In this document: positions 55,300 through 64,000 of the stretch, piece after piece | How the letters are laid out: each line of letters begins with the position of its first letter | How positions within the stretch are numbered: the stretch's first letter is position 1 | DNA from: Sinorhizobium saheli | GTDB taxonomy: Bacteria; Pseudomonadota; Alphaproteobacteria; Rhizobiales; Rhizobiaceae | Assembly (NCBI RefSeq): GCF_001651875.1 | Contig: NZ_LNQB01000069.1 | Location: 1-64,000 of the forward strand | Length of the DNA: 64,000 bases | Reading direction: 5' to 3' | Position numbers and translations under genes: made by a program | Notes under the pieces: generated by a model | Told to the model about the DNA's origin: nothing | The model's database searches: none | What the model saw: the letters and a program-made list of their open reading frames with translations, nothing else

Positions 55300-55316
55300 T
55301 TTAGAATATTTTCAAA
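55300..55316 (-). promoter_or_regulatory. Irr-box-like palindrome upstream of the imelysin cluster
   Basis: TTTAGAATATTTTCAAA resembles TTTAGAA-N3-TTCTAAA with two departures in the right arm; with the flanks it runs AGTTT...AAACT. It is about 104 bp before the first imelysin start. It supports iron control by Irr, but is weaker than the mbfA box. Confidence 0.5.
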
Positions 55317-55359
55317 CTGCTACTTTGGCGGTGGGCTGCACAGGCTTGGCCGGCATGCA

Positions 55360-56649
55360 TCAAGACTTCCGGCCCATCAGGCAGAAGAAGAAACCGTCGG
55401 TGCCGGTCGAGGCCGGCGTCAGCGTGACGGTCTTCATGTCGGCGGACCAGGGCTGCGGCTTGTCGGTGCCGAAAAGCGTCGCCCAGCTATCGGCGGCCGA
55501 GAGAATCTCGAACTCGGGATTGTCGTCGCAGAAACCGTAGACCTGCGATTCGTTCTCCTCCGGGAGCACGGAACAGGTGACGTAGATCAGGTATCCGCCG
55601 GGGCGGACGAACTGGGCGGCGCCGGCAAGCGCCTCCTCCTGCTGCGCCAGCCGCTCCTCGAGGTTCTTCTGCGTCAGCCGCCATTTCGTGTCCGGGCGGC
55701 GGCGCCACGTCCCGGTGCCGGTGCAGGGCGCATCGACGAGCACGCGGTCGCAGCGGCCGACGAGGGAGGCGAGCGAGTCGGCGGATTCGTGCACCTGGAC
55801 ATTGCGGGTGCCGGCGCGCTTTAGCCGCTCGATGATCGGCGCCAGCCGCTTGCGGTCGGCGTCATAGGCGTGCACCTGGCCCTTGTTGTTCATCGCCGCG
55901 GAGATGGCGAGCGTCTTGCCGCCGCCGCCGGCGCAATAGTCGAGCACCTGCTCGCCCTCCTGCGGATGGACGAGATCCGCGACGATCTGCGAGCCTTCGT
56001 CCTGGACCTCGAACCAGCCCTTCTGGAAGGAGATCTCGGCCGTCACGTTCGGCAGCCGCGAGGCGCCTTCGCCGGCCGGGATGCGCACGCCGTTGCGGGC
56101 GATGACCGCGGGCTCGGCGCCGCTGCGCTCGAGCGCCTTCAGCACCTTCTCGCGCGTTGCTTTCAGGGTGTTGACGCGCAGGTCGAGGGTCGGCCGGCCG
56201 GCAAGCGCCTTCGCTTCGGCAAGCCAGTCGTCCGAGAAGTTTTCCTCGAAGGAGGCCTGCGTCCATTCCGGAATATCGGCCTGGACATTGAGCGGCGCAT
56301 CCTCGAGCCGGCGCTCGTGGAAAGCCTTCATCATGGTCTCGGAAGGCGCCTCAGGGGCGAACTTGTCGTCGGCGAGTTCCGCCGCGAGCGTGTCGACGGT
56401 GAAGCCCCATTGCCGGTACATGACCGCGTGGCCGAGCGCCGTGGCGCTGTCGCTGTCCATGAGATAGGAGTGGGAGAGTTTCATCCGCAGGGCATCGTAG
56501 ACGATGTTGCCGATGGCGGCGCGGTCGCCGGAGCCGGCGAAGCGGTGGGAGAGACCCCAATCCTTGAGCGCGTCGGCGACCGGACGCCTTCGCTTCTCGA
56601 TATCGTCAAGAACCTCGATGGCCCCCGAGAGCCTTCCGCCCAATCGCAT
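55360..56649 (-). CDS. rsmB: RsmB/NOP-family rRNA (cytosine-C5) methyltransferase
   Basis: A 429-residue RNA methyltransferase. The NusB-like N-terminal region is followed by the Rossmann domain: DYCAGGGGKTLAISAAM (SAM), DAPCTGTGTWRRRPD (motif IV cysteine) and VTCSVLPEENESQV (motif VI catalytic cysteine). Length fits the Sun/RsmB group; the exact target (C967 in E. coli) is inferred. AGGAG lies 11 bases before the ATG. Confidence 0.92.
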   Translation of the reverse strand: MRLGGRLSGAIEVLDDIEKRRRPVADALKDWGLSHRFAGSGDRAAIGNIVYDALRMKLSHSYLMDSDSATALGHAVMYRQWGFTVDTLAAELADDKFAPEAPSETMMKAFHERRLEDAPLNVQADIPEWTQASFEENFSDDWLAEAKALAGRPTLDLRVNTLKATREKVLKALERSGAEPAVIARNGVRIPAGEGASRLPNVTAEISFQKGWFEVQDEGSQIVADLVHPQEGEQVLDYCAGGGGKTLAISAAMNNKGQVHAYDADRKRLAPIIERLKRAGTRNVQVHESADSLASLVGRCDRVLVDAPCTGTGTWRRRPDTKWRLTQKNLEERLAQQEEALAGAAQFVRPGGYLIYVTCSVLPEENESQVYGFCDDNPEFEILSAADSWATLFGTDKPQPWSADMKTVTLTPASTGTDGFFFCLMGRKS

Positions 56650-56830
56650 CTTCGATGATCTCCTTTTTCGCCGTGGTAACGGCGATGGCGGCGAAGAGCA
56701 AGACGGCGGCCGGATTATGTGGCGAAGCGGGCGGACCCGAGGCAGCGTGCTGCATGTGTCCTCAGATCGGGCAGTATTTTCAGGACGCAGGCTTCAGGAC
56801 GCAGACTTCAGAACAAAGGCGGCAGAGCGA

Positions 56831-57205
56831 TCAGGAATTGATGACCTTGTAGCAGATGCTGGCGGTGCCGGAGCGGATCATGCCGATCTGGGAGGCGGCG
56901 GCCTTGGAAAGGTCGAGCACCCGGCCGCGGATGAAGGGGCCGCGATCGTTGATGCGCACGACGACGGACTTGCCGTTGCGCTTGTTGATGACCTGGACCT
57001 TGGTGCCGAACTTCAGGCTGCGGTGTGCGGCCGTCAGATGCCGGGCATTCATCCGCTCGCCGGAGGCGGTTTTGGACGACAGCGCGTACCAGGATGCCCC
57101 GCCGCAACCAGCGCCTGCTGCCTGACTATCGGATGCCGAGACCAAGCCCATCCCGACGGCAAATAGCGCTGCCGCGGCAGCAGTCTTGAGTGTCGCTGGC
57201 TTCAA
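56831..57205 (-). CDS. rlpA: RlpA-like double-psi beta-barrel protein
   Basis: A 124-residue exported protein (signal [29 protein letters not shown]). The DPBB domain is [33 protein letters not shown] through [22 protein letters not shown]. RlpA proteins are septal lytic transglycosylases acting on naked glycan; here the C-terminal SPOR domain is missing, so localisation to the septum may differ. The 3' side has a 14-bp tandem repeat at 56779-56806. Confidence 0.88.
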   Translation of the reverse strand: MKPATLKTAAAAALFAVGMGLVSASDSQAAGAGCGGASWYALSSKTASGERMNARHLTAAHRSLKFGTKVQVINKRNGKSVVVRINDRGPFIRGRVLDLSKAAASQIGMIRSGTASICYKVINS

Positions 57206-57756
57206 GCGATGCCCCCTTCGGTTCGAAGATTTCGTCAGTTCCCTTGGTGATCGAGCTAATTGGGGCGAAAAATGGCAAAAACGTGCTTCAACCGTTTACG
57301 TTCGATTAGGAATTATTGAAAAACGGTTTCAATTTAAAATGAAAGATTGTTTGAATTAGTTTAGAAAACGAAATGAAGTTCTTTGGAATCAGTGACTAAA
57401 CGTTTTTCGCAGGCCCTTGCGGCGGGCAGCGCCGCTTGCGAGGAAAAAAATCATTAAAAATTTCGACCGGAATGAAAATCCGCCGGTTTCAATCGTCAAA
57501 TTTACGCGACTATCGCAATGGTTGCATAAGATGGCGGAGTATAGACGGGAACTTGGCAGAATATGGCTGTCAAGCGCAGCGAGTCGGGATCATTACTGTC
57601 GGAAGAACTCGCCCATGCTTGGCGGACTACTGCATGTCTTCTTGCGCACCCTCGATTCGAGGGCAAAGACAGGCGGCAAGCCGAAGTGCGACAGCGACCT
57701 TAGCGCGTCCGACAGGGCGTGCGACGGGGAGGACGAAGTCACAATGGCGCGGAAAG
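57206..57756. other. 551-bp non-coding gap, AT-rich in its rlpA-proximal part
   Basis: 57240-57390 is markedly A/T-rich compared with the rest and probably holds the rlpA promoter and a long leader. A hairpin with GCGGCG/CGCCGC lies at about 57417-57436, and the palindrome CCCTCGATTCGAGGG near 57649. Only very short open frames occur (for example 8 codons from ATG at 57372); none has a convincing start signal. Confidence 0.5.
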
Positions 57757-58632
57757 CTACTCCTGCTTCCAGGTGCCGCTCGCCCAGAGCTGCGCAAGTG
57801 AAACGCGATAATTCGGGAAGGCGAATTCGAAGCCGGCATGGCGGAGCCGCGCATTGGAGACGCGCTTGTTCTCGCCATAGAACGAGCGCGCCATCGGCGA
57901 CATGTCGGCGGTTTCGAAGGGAATTTCCGGCGGCGGCTCGACGCCCATCAGGCGCGCCGCTTCGGCGACCACGTCCTGCGGCGGCCCCGGCTCGTCGTCC
58001 GTGACGTTGAATATCCCGCCGATGCCCCGGCCTGCGAGGAAGGCGGCGGCGGCGCCGATGTCCTCGACGCGGATGCGATTGAAGACCTGGTTCTGCTTTA
58101 TGACGCGCCGTGCCGTGCCCTCGGCGAGGTTGCGAAGCGCGTTGCGGCCCGGTCCGTAAATACCGGCAAGCCGCAGCACCGCGACCGGAATGCCCCGCCG
58201 CGCACCGTAGTCGAGCCAGGCGTTTTCCGCCTCGACCCGCTCGCGGGAGCGCTCGGAGACCGGCTTGATCGGCGTGTCTTCCGTCACCCAGCCGCCGCCA
58301 TGGTCGCCATAGACGCCGACCGTCGAAAGATAGCCGACCCATTGAAGCTTCGGCATGACCTCTTCAAGCGGCGGCGTTGCGGGGCGGAACATCGGATCGC
58401 CCTGGCGCCCGGGAGCGATCGACTGGACGAGGTGCGTCGCCCTCGCCATGGCATCGGCAAGCTCGGGGGAAATCGCGTCGCCGTCGAAGAGCAGGGGGTC
58501 GATGCCGGCGGCCTTGAGCCGCGCCAGCTTTTCCGGCGCCCGGGTCGTTCCGCTCACCGACTGGGCGGCGGGCGCGAGCGCCTTGGCGATCGCCGTGCCC
58601 GAATAGCCGGCACCAAGAATCAGGACATGCAT
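57757..58632 (-). CDS. NAD(P)-dependent epimerase/dehydratase-like SDR (YeeZ type)
   Basis: A 291-residue extended [22 protein letters not shown] is the nucleotide-binding start; [13 protein letters not shown] has the S and Y of the family, but the Y-x-x-x-K lysine is not clear ([12 protein letters not shown] follows). [15 protein letters not shown] closes the domain. Activity is uncertain. Its ATG lies within the end of queG (13-bp overlap), so the two are co-translated. Confidence 0.87.
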   Translation of the reverse strand: MHVLILGAGYSGTAIAKALAPAAQSVSGTTRAPEKLARLKAAGIDPLLFDGDAISPELADAMARATHLVQSIAPGRQGDPMFRPATPPLEEVMPKLQWVGYLSTVGVYGDHGGGWVTEDTPIKPVSERSRERVEAENAWLDYGARRGIPVAVLRLAGIYGPGRNALRNLAEGTARRVIKQNQVFNRIRVEDIGAAAAFLAGRGIGGIFNVTDDEPGPPQDVVAEAARLMGVEPPPEIPFETADMSPMARSFYGENKRVSNARLRHAGFEFAFPNYRVSLAQLWASGTWKQE

Positions 58633-59792
58633 CGGCTCACTCCTGCCATTTCCCATTCCCCAAGGACCTCGTCGTCGCTTTCCGGCCCGCGCGCCCCGGC
58701 ATAGGCGGTGAACTCGGCCGGCGACATCAGCCTCGAAAGCGCCCAGACGGCCATGCCCCTGACCGTCGGCGAGGGGTCGCTCGCCAGCGCCTTGCAGGCC
58801 GGTATCAATGTCTTCTCGCCGGAATTGCCGGCCGCGATCAAGGCATTTCTGATGAAGCGAACGCGTCCGACGCGTTTCACCGGCGAGCCGGAAAAGAACG
58901 CGCGGAAGGCGGCGTCGTCGAGCGTCAGCAGTTCGGAGAGTTTCGGCTCCTTCAGCTCGTCGCGCGCCTTGAGCTTCATCTCTGAGGCCGAGTGGGCGAA
59001 CTTGTTCCACGGACAGACGGCGAGACAGTCGTCGCAGCCATAGATGCGGTTGCCGATCAGCGGCCGAAGCTCGGGCGCGATCGGCCCCTTGTGCTCGATC
59101 GTCAGGTAGGAAATGCACCGCCGCGCATCGATCTGGTAGGGCGCCGGGAAGGCGTTCGTCGGGCAGATGTCGAGGCAGGCCCTGCAGGAGCCGCAATGGT
59201 CGCGCTCGGGCGCGTCGAGCTCGAGATCGGCGGTCGTGAACAGGCTGCCGAGGAAGAGCCAGGAACCGAATTCGCGGCTGACGAGATTGGTGTGCTTGCC
59301 CTGCCAGCCGATCCCGGCCTTTTCCGCGAGCGGCTTTTCCATGACCGGAGCGGTGTCGACGAAGACCTTCACGTCCTCGCCGGCGCGGGCGGCAAAGCGG
59401 GTCGCGATCTCCTTCAGCCGTCCCTTGACGACGTCGTGGTAGTCGCGGTTTTGGGCGTAGACGGAGATGGCGCCGCGGTCGCGTTTGGCGAGGATGGCAA
59501 GCGGGTCGGCCTCCGGGCCGTAGTTCATGCCGAAGAGCGCGATCGAGCGGACCTCGCTCCACAGCACGCGCGGGCCGGAGCGCCGTTCGGCGGTCTCGGC
59601 AAGCCAGTCCATGGTGCCGTGGGCGCCGGCGGCAAGGAACTGCTTGAGCCGCTCCGGCGCTTGCGGAATCGCGTCCGGATGGGTGATCCGACAGACGTCG
59701 AAGCCCTTCGACGCGGCCTCCTCCTTCAGGAAGGCGGTGAGGGTCCGTCGCTTCCTGCCCTGGGTCTCCGCGCTCACGGCGTTGCCGGGCAT
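58620..59792 (-). CDS. queG: Epoxyqueuosine reductase QueG
   Basis: Cobalamin- and 4Fe-4S-dependent enzyme for the last step of queuosine tRNA modification. The 390 residues have the catalytic aspartate region [13 protein letters not shown], two ferredoxin-like clusters ([16 protein letters not shown] and [13 protein letters not shown]), and a C-terminal HEAT-like tRNA-binding part. ATG 59792 follows AAGG that overlaps the GST stop; the frame extends to 59822. Operon order GST, queG, SDR. Confidence 0.94.
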   Translation of the reverse strand: MPGNAVSAETQGRKRRTLTAFLKEEAASKGFDVCRITHPDAIPQAPERLKQFLAAGAHGTMDWLAETAERRSGPRVLWSEVRSIALFGMNYGPEADPLAILAKRDRGAISVYAQNRDYHDVVKGRLKEIATRFAARAGEDVKVFVDTAPVMEKPLAEKAGIGWQGKHTNLVSREFGSWLFLGSLFTTADLELDAPERDHCGSCRACLDICPTNAFPAPYQIDARRCISYLTIEHKGPIAPELRPLIGNRIYGCDDCLAVCPWNKFAHSASEMKLKARDELKEPKLSELLTLDDAAFRAFFSGSPVKRVGRVRFIRNALIAAGNSGEKTLIPACKALASDPSPTVRGMAVWALSRLMSPAEFTAYAGARGPESDDEVLGEWEMAGVSRCMS

Positions 59793-59802
59793 GGCGATGT
59801 CC

Positions 59803-60495
59803 TTAGAAGTCGAGATCCGCATAGTGCGAGACGGGGGTGACGCCGCGCACCCGCTCGGCGAGCAGCGGCCGGAAGGAGGGGCGGGACTTCAGCCGCTGGT
59901 ACCATTCCTTGGCGGTCGGCGCATCCGACCAGTCGATCTCGCCGAGATAGTCGAGCACGGAGACCGTGGCCGCCGCTGCGAGGTCGGCATAGGAGATACG
60001 GTCGCCGGCAAGCCAGGGGCGCGATCCGGCGAGCCAGGAGAGATACTTCATGTGCTGGCGGATATTGTTGCGCGAGGTCCTGAGGACCTTCGAATCCGGC
60101 GCGCCGCCGCCCTGGTCCGGGGTCATCTGCAGCTTGAAGATGCGTTCGCGCACCAGCGGCCGCGTCACGTCGGCTTCCATCTTCTGCAGGAACCATTCGG
60201 TGAGCCGGCGGATCTCCGCCCGTTGGAACGGATCCTCGGCCAGGAGCCGCCGGTCGCGCTTCATGATGCCGCTGGTTTCGTCGAGATATTCCGAGATGAT
60301 CGTCGCGCCGCAGAGCGCACGCATGCTGTCGTCGACATAGACCGGTAGCGTGCCGGCCGGGTTCAGCGCCAGAAAGTCCCGCCGGTTCTCCCAGGGCTGT
60401 TCCTCGCTCAGTTCCGTCTGATAGCCATATTCCGAGAGGATAAGGCGCACGAACCGCGAGGCTGAGGACATGGGGTGATGATACAGTGTCGGCAT
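59803..60495 (-). CDS. Glutathione S-transferase family protein
   Basis: A 230-residue [32 protein letters not shown] shows a serine pair in the place of the catalytic Ser/Cys; [10 protein letters not shown] gives the cis-proline loop. The C-domain has [18 protein letters not shown], the conserved N-capping aspartate motif. Substrate unknown. The first gene in the queG operon and divergent from uppP. Confidence 0.9.
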   Translation of the reverse strand: MPTLYHHPMSSASRFVRLILSEYGYQTELSEEQPWENRRDFLALNPAGTLPVYVDDSMRALCGATIISEYLDETSGIMKRDRRLLAEDPFQRAEIRRLTEWFLQKMEADVTRPLVRERIFKLQMTPDQGGGAPDSKVLRTSRNNIRQHMKYLSWLAGSRPWLAGDRISYADLAAAATVSVLDYLGEIDWSDAPTAKEWYQRLKSRPSFRPLLAERVRGVTPVSHYADLDF

Positions 60496-60651
60496 CGATG
60501 ATCAGGTCGGAGCTGTTTTCGGGAATGTCAGCTTCGCGGCATATGCAACTGGCCACGGCTTGGTTCAACGAGCTATAGGTAGTTGCGGTGGCAAACACAA
60601 GAGAATCGACCCTTTCCTCCCAAATCGCAACATATCAGGAATATCGCATAT

Positions 60652-61458
60652 ATGGCGGATCAATCGATCATTAGCGCGCTCGTCCTCGGGCTCATCGAAG
60701 GACTGACGGAGTTCATTCCGGTGTCGTCGACGGCGCATGTGCTGCTTGCCGGACACTTCCTCGGCTTCAGGTCGCCGGGAAACACCTTCGCCGTCCTTAT
60801 CCAGCTCGGCGCCATCCTGGCGATCCTGCTCGTCTATTTCCAGAAGCTCCTGTCGATCGCGCTGGCGCTCCCGACGAGCGCCACGGCACGCCGCTTCGTC
60901 GTCTCGGTGCTCGTCGCCTTCCTGCCCGCAGCGCTCATCGGCGCGGCCGCGCATGGCTTCATCAAGTCGGTGCTCTTCGAGACACCGATGCTCATCTGCA
61001 TCGTGCTGATCGTCGGCGGCATCATCCTCTACGCGATCGACCGCCTGCCGCTGAAGCCGCGCTATACCGACGTCTTCGATTACCCGCCGTCGCTGGCGCT
61101 GAAGATCGGCCTGTTCCAGTGCCTGGCGATGATCCCGGGCACCTCGCGCTCCGGCGCGACGATCGCCGGCGCCCTTTTGATGGGGACGGACAAGCGTTCG
61201 GCGGCGGAGTTCTCCTTCTTCCTCGCCATGCCGACGATGCTCGGTGCCTTCACCCTCGATCTCTACAAGAACCGCGACGCGCTCTCCTTCGACGATATCG
61301 GCCTGATCGCCGTCGGCTTCCTTGCCGCATTCGTCGCCGGCATTTTCGTCGTGCGCTCGCTGCTCGACTTCGTCTCGCACCGCGGCTTCACGCCCTTTGC
61401 GATCTGGCGCATCGTCGTCGGCACCGCCGGCCTCGTCGGCCTGTGGCTCGTTGGATAG
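60652..61458 (+). CDS. uppP: Undecaprenyl-diphosphatase UppP (BacA)
   Basis: Recycles undecaprenyl pyrophosphate to the monophosphate carrier for peptidoglycan and polysaccharide. The 268-residue membrane protein has the two signature motifs, [14 protein letters not shown] and PGTSRSG, each at the entrance of a half-repeat. ATG 60652 follows CAGGAA; the frame extends to 60583. This is the bacitracin-resistance BacA, not the peptide transporter BacA of symbiosis. Confidence 0.96.
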   Translation: MADQSIISALVLGLIEGLTEFIPVSSTAHVLLAGHFLGFRSPGNTFAVLIQLGAILAILLVYFQKLLSIALALPTSATARRFVVSVLVAFLPAALIGAAAHGFIKSVLFETPMLICIVLIVGGIILYAIDRLPLKPRYTDVFDYPPSLALKIGLFQCLAMIPGTSRSGATIAGALLMGTDKRSAAEFSFFLAMPTMLGAFTLDLYKNRDALSFDDIGLIAVGFLAAFVAGIFVVRSLLDFVSHRGFTPFAIWRIVVGTAGLVGLWLVG

Positions 61459-61471
61459 CTCCGCTCGGAGC

Positions 61472-61545
61472 GTGCCGCGAGTCCCCTTCGCCCCGCCTGC
61501 GGACCGCCTGCGGGGAGAAGGTGGCCGGCAGGCCGGATGAGGGGC
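61472..61545. repeat. RIME-like repeat, half copy j
   Basis: Only the right half is present: GTCCCCTTCGCCCCGCCTGC, GGGGAGAAGGTGGCCGGCAG, GCCGGATGAGGGG. It immediately follows uppP. Confidence 0.7.
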
Positions 61546-61565
61546 GGCCAGAAGTCGCAGAGAAA

Positions 61566-61603
61566 CAAAAAGCCGCATGCGTTTCTCGCGAAACGCATGC
61601 GGC
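61566..61603 (-). terminator. Rho-independent terminator of the small secreted protein gene
   Basis: GCCGCATGCGTTTC and its exact complement flank a TCGC loop (14-bp stem). On the - strand a run of five T follows. It lies about 80 bp after the stop of the 53-residue gene. Confidence 0.8.
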
Positions 61604-61683
61604 CCCTGGCCCCCGCCAATAAACTTGAAATCTCCGCCCTTATCGCCGCCGCAACCCCTTCGGGGCGGCGAGGCGGTGCCGGC

Positions 61684-61845
61684 TCACTCGCCGGGGAATG
61701 CGATCGACGCCGTCGTGCACGGGTCGACGCCGTAGGCCGGCGTGCAGCCCTTGTTGCTGTTTGCCACGGTGGTCGGTGCCATGAATGAGCCAGCCAGAAT
61801 GATCAGTGCCGCAGACGCAAAAAAGATTGCGATCGACTTGCCCAT
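61684..61845 (-). CDS. Small secreted protein (53 residues)
   Basis: ATG 61845, preceded by AAAGG, opens 54 codons to TGA. MGKSIAIFFASAALIILAGS forms a signal peptide or anchor; the mature part of about 25 residues contains ANSNKGCTPAYGVDPCTTAS with two cysteines that could pair. A strong terminator downstream supports a real transcription unit. No known function. The region between its start and 62045 has no other gene. Confidence 0.75.
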   Translation of the reverse strand: MGKSIAIFFASAALIILAGSFMAPTTVANSNKGCTPAYGVDPCTTASIAFPGE

Positions 61846-62048
61846 GGGAGTTTATGCCTTTCGAATGTGACGTTGGCACCGGCTGCTCCTCAGGAGCGAT
61901 GGGTGCGAGCGGTGTTTATTCGGCGGATGTGTCATGATCAATATCAGGACATGCTGAATCTGCAGTAAACGACATTCGACTTTTCAACTGCGGCAGAACT
62001 GCAACGGTGTTGCATTTCCGCAACGGATGGCGCGACGGAAAAAACCAC

Positions 62049-62077
62049 GAAAAAGCCGCCGGTCGAACCGGCGGCTT
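62049..62077 (-). terminator. Rho-independent terminator of the NDUFA9-like gene
   Basis: AAGCCGCCGGT and ACCGGCGGCTT form an 11-bp stem around CGA. On the - strand a T run follows. It is 45 bp after the stop codon of the gene at 62122. Confidence 0.8.
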
Positions 62078-62121
62078 CGCGTGGAAGTGAGAAATCAGGA
62101 CGCGCTTCCCCGCGCCGGGTG

Positions 62122-63102
62122 TCAGGCTGCGCGGCCGCTGCCCGTATATTGGCCCTGCGGGCGATAGCGCACCAGATAGGTCGGCAGGATCGATTCGAGC
62201 ATCGTCGGCTTGATGCCGATGGCCGTGAGCGTACGCCCTTCGGCTTCGGCCTTTGCCGAGACGACATTGTCGGATTTCAGCAACACCACCTGGTCGGCCG
62301 TCAGCGGCGGCGTGATGAACGGCACGAGCGAGGCGACGCTGCCCATCAGCGATGCGATGCCGAAGGGAATCGACACGAAGGAGCGCTTGCGTTCGATCGT
62401 CTTCAGCATGATCTCCAGACAGTCGCGGAAGGAAAGGACCTGCGGGCCGCCGAGTTCGTAGATCGTGCCGGCTTTGAGCGCACCGTCGACCGCGCGGCCG
62501 ACCGCTTCGGCGACATCCGCCACGTAGACCGGCTGGAACCTGGTATGGCCGCCGCCGATAAGCGGCAGGAACGGTGAGAAGCGGGCCATCTCGGCGAACT
62601 TGTTGAAGAAGCCGTCCTCCGGCCCGAAGATGATCGACGGCCGCAGGATGATGGCCCCGGGCAGCGTGTCGAGGATCGCCGCCTCGGCACGACCCTTGGT
62701 CCGGGCGTAGCTCGATGCCGACCGCGCATCGGCGCCGATCGCCGAAATATGGGTGAGGGTGGCGCCCGCCGCACGCGCCGCCTCGGCCACCGCGCGGGCG
62801 CCGAAATCCTGGACCGCATCGAAGGTGTTGCGGCCGCTCTCGAACAGGACGCCGACGCAATTGATCACATGATCGGCGCCCTCAACGGCGCGATCCACCG
62901 ACTTGCGGTAGCGCACATTGGCCTGGACGAAGGAAATCTGGCCGACCTTGCCGAGCGGCTGCAGGTGGCCTGCGAGGTCGGGCCGGCGGACCGCGACGCG
63001 AATGCGATAGCCGCGCTTGGCGAGCACGCGCACCACATGACGGCCGACAAATCCGGACCCGCCGAAAATCGTCACCAGCGGCGGAAGGTTGGACAAGGTC
63101 AT
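62122..63102 (-). CDS. Complex I NDUFA9-like NAD(P)-binding protein
   Basis: A 326-residue atypical SDR. VTIFGGSGFVGRHVVRVLAKRGY is the Rossmann motif; HISAIGADARSASSYARTKGRAEAAIL has S, Y and K of the active site; RPSIIFGPEDGFFNKFAEMARFSPFLP is typical of the NDUFA9 group. In alphaproteobacteria this protein is an accessory subunit of NADH dehydrogenase; its genes for complex I are elsewhere. Single gene with its own terminator. Confidence 0.9.
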   Translation of the reverse strand: MTLSNLPPLVTIFGGSGFVGRHVVRVLAKRGYRIRVAVRRPDLAGHLQPLGKVGQISFVQANVRYRKSVDRAVEGADHVINCVGVLFESGRNTFDAVQDFGARAVAEAARAAGATLTHISAIGADARSASSYARTKGRAEAAILDTLPGAIILRPSIIFGPEDGFFNKFAEMARFSPFLPLIGGGHTRFQPVYVADVAEAVGRAVDGALKAGTIYELGGPQVLSFRDCLEIMLKTIERKRSFVSIPFGIASLMGSVASLVPFITPPLTADQVVLLKSDNVVSAKAEAEGRTLTAIGIKPTMLESILPTYLVRYRPQGQYTGSGRAA

Positions 63103-63218
63103 GGGAAACGCACTCCTGATGTCAATGGGAAGATTTGCTTGCTACATAGCCCAAGCGGCGGGCGAGGTGAAGGCCATTCCTCGTGGGCTCGCCGGCCGTT
63201 CGCCACCGCCGCGCCAAG

Positions 63219-63470
63219 GCCCCTCCCCAACCCCTGCCCACAAGGGGGAGGGGCTTCATCGCGGCGGGCGCCCCACCCAAATCGGTCGCCCCCACAAGCG
63301 GCAACGTCCCGATGCATTTCGCCCAAAATGTGCAGCAGTTTTGGAAACGACATACATGAGAACAGGAAACAGAATTTAGGTCATCTCCCGACGGGAGCCG
63401 TCCTCAGCCATGTCCCGGCGGCGCGGCATTGGAAGCCCCTCCCTCTTGTGGCAATGGGTCGGGGAGGGGT
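63219..63470. repeat. MITE-like element with inverted C-rich ends (copy 3 of 3)
   Basis: 252 bp. Left end CCCCTCCCCAACCCCTGCCC with the small palindrome CAAGGGGGAGGGGC; right end GCCCCTCCCTCTTGTGGCAA to GGTCGGGGAGGGGT. More diverged than the other two copies. It fills most of the gap between the NDUFA9-like and DUF1330 genes; the rest shows no gene. Confidence 0.6.
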
Positions 63471-63504
63471 CTTGCACGCATCCCGCTCGAAGCTGGGTCG
63501 CTGT

Positions 63505-63792
63505 CTAAACGCCCTCGACGACGACCATCTCGGCGTCCGCGACTTCCTGGCGGATAGCCGCGGCAATCTGGTATTCCGGCGAATTGTAGCAGTCGATCGC
63601 CGCCTGCATCGACGCGAACTCGATCACGACGTTGCGGGCGCGTACGGCACCCTCCAGCCGATGGAACGCCCCGCCGCGCGCGAGGAACTTCGCGCCGTAT
63701 TTCTCGAAAGCCGGCTTTGCGGCCGCCACATAGTCCTTGTAGCGTTCCGGGTCTCTTATATCGACCCGAGCGATCCAGTATCCCTTGGCCAT
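63505..63792 (-). CDS. DUF1330 protein
   Basis: A 95-residue dimeric alpha-beta barrel protein. MAKGYWIARVDIRDPERYKDYVAAAKPAFEKYGAKFLARGG starts the fold, and the motif VVIEFASMQAAIDCYNSPEYQ is the family signature. No enzymatic role is established. GAGGAG is 6 bases upstream of ATG 63792; the ATG one codon earlier is less well spaced. Confidence 0.9.
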   Translation of the reverse strand: MAKGYWIARVDIRDPERYKDYVAAAKPAFEKYGAKFLARGGAFHRLEGAVRARNVVIEFASMQAAIDCYNSPEYQIAAAIRQEVADAEMVVVEGV

Positions 63793-63934
63793 CATGAGCT
63801 CCTCGTCCTTGCCAAAAACCTGCAGACGGGATCGTTACTTCCGGCAATTCTTGGTCGAGGTCAAGCGTGCCTGCGCGCAAGCGGGGTAAGGCGGCGCGGC
63901 GACGGGCAAGGACGGGTGCTTTTCGGAAGCGCGC

Positions 63935-64000
63935 TCAGCCGGCGAGCGCATCCGCCATTTCGGCGAGAATGGCGCGGCTTGCGGCGAGCGGGTCGGCGGC
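63935..64000 (-). CDS. C-terminal end of an unidentified protein (cut by window edge)
   Basis: Reading the - strand to the TGA at 63937-63935 gives 21 residues, AADPLAASRAILAEMADALAG, compatible with the helical end of a soluble protein. Too short to identify; it rests on codon pattern and an open frame only. (The sequence is given across its first 20 or so residues only because that is all there is.). Confidence 0.35.
   Translation of the reverse strand, partial: AADPLAASRAILAEMADALAG

Noticed and set aside
57417-58004. 195-codon frame on the + strand after rlpA
   Set aside because: No Shine-Dalgarno, no family pattern, and its second half overlaps the 3' end of the SDR gene in antisense.

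Overview
The window looks like chromosomal DNA of an alphaproteobacterium of the Rhizobiaceae, most probably Sinorhizobium/Ensifer. The reasons are high G+C housekeeping genes in a rhizobial arrangement, an ExoD-family gene, the ferritin-like iron exporter MbfA behind an Irr-type palindrome, a CtrA-type TTAA-N7-TTAA site, a complex I NDUFA9-like gene, and about ten copies or fragments of the palindromic intergenic repeats known from rhizobia (RIME-like). This is an inference from gene families and repeats; no 16S rRNA or other taxonomic marker is present.

Layout. 1-62: 3' end of an IS5-type transposase. 0.15-10.5 kb: lepA, an MFS exporter with a divergent XRE-cupin regulator and GNAT, acetylpolyamine amidohydrolase, exoD, an OmpA-like lipoprotein, and the elongation factor P cluster (epmB-epmA divergent from efp). 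10.5-16 kb: cyclopropane fatty acid synthase, mbfA, a BTLCP-type cysteine proteinase, an alpha/beta hydrolase and infC with an AUU start. 16-19.8 kb: a glycine-rich secreted protein, a PepSY-like protein and a two-component system, lying between infC and rpmI-rplT. 19.8-24.2 kb: rpmI, rplT, a terminator/antiterminator-like structure, pheS and pheT. 24.6-33.6 kb: small metabolic and regulatory genes, then an envelope-glycan locus (family 2 glycosyltransferase, methyltransferase, small EamA/ArnE-like protein, and a divergent STT3-like membrane protein). 33.7-43.7 kb: xseA, three regulator/target pairs (PecS-like/PecM-like, MarR/GST, Lrp/aromatic aminotransferase), an M29 aminopeptidase, ybaK, an ArsC-like protein and a YitT protein. 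43.9-49.6 kb: a SWIM/DUF3024-like pair, guaA, mtnN, a thioesterase and a GNAT. 49.8-55.3 kb: an iron-linked imelysin / di-haem oxidoreductase / imelysin / DUF1513 cluster behind an Irr-like box. 55.4-64 kb: rsmB, rlpA, an SDR, queG, a GST, uppP, a 53-residue secreted protein, an NDUFA9-like protein, a DUF1330 protein and the C-terminus of one more gene.

Functional themes are translation and its factors (lepA, efp with its modification enzymes, infC, rpmI, rplT, pheST, rsmB, queG, ybaK), envelope biology (exoD, cfa, uppP, rlpA, OmpA lipoprotein, the glycan locus, the PepSY/two-component module) and iron homeostasis (mbfA and the imelysin cluster). Several regulators lie divergent to their presumed targets with visible palindromes between them. 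The less explained parts are the glycine-rich/PepSY/two-component module, the GT2-methyltransferase-EamA-STT3-like locus, the SWIM/DUF3024-like pair, and two families of structured intergenic repeats besides the RIME-like ones. No rRNA, tRNA, CRISPR array or prophage was seen.
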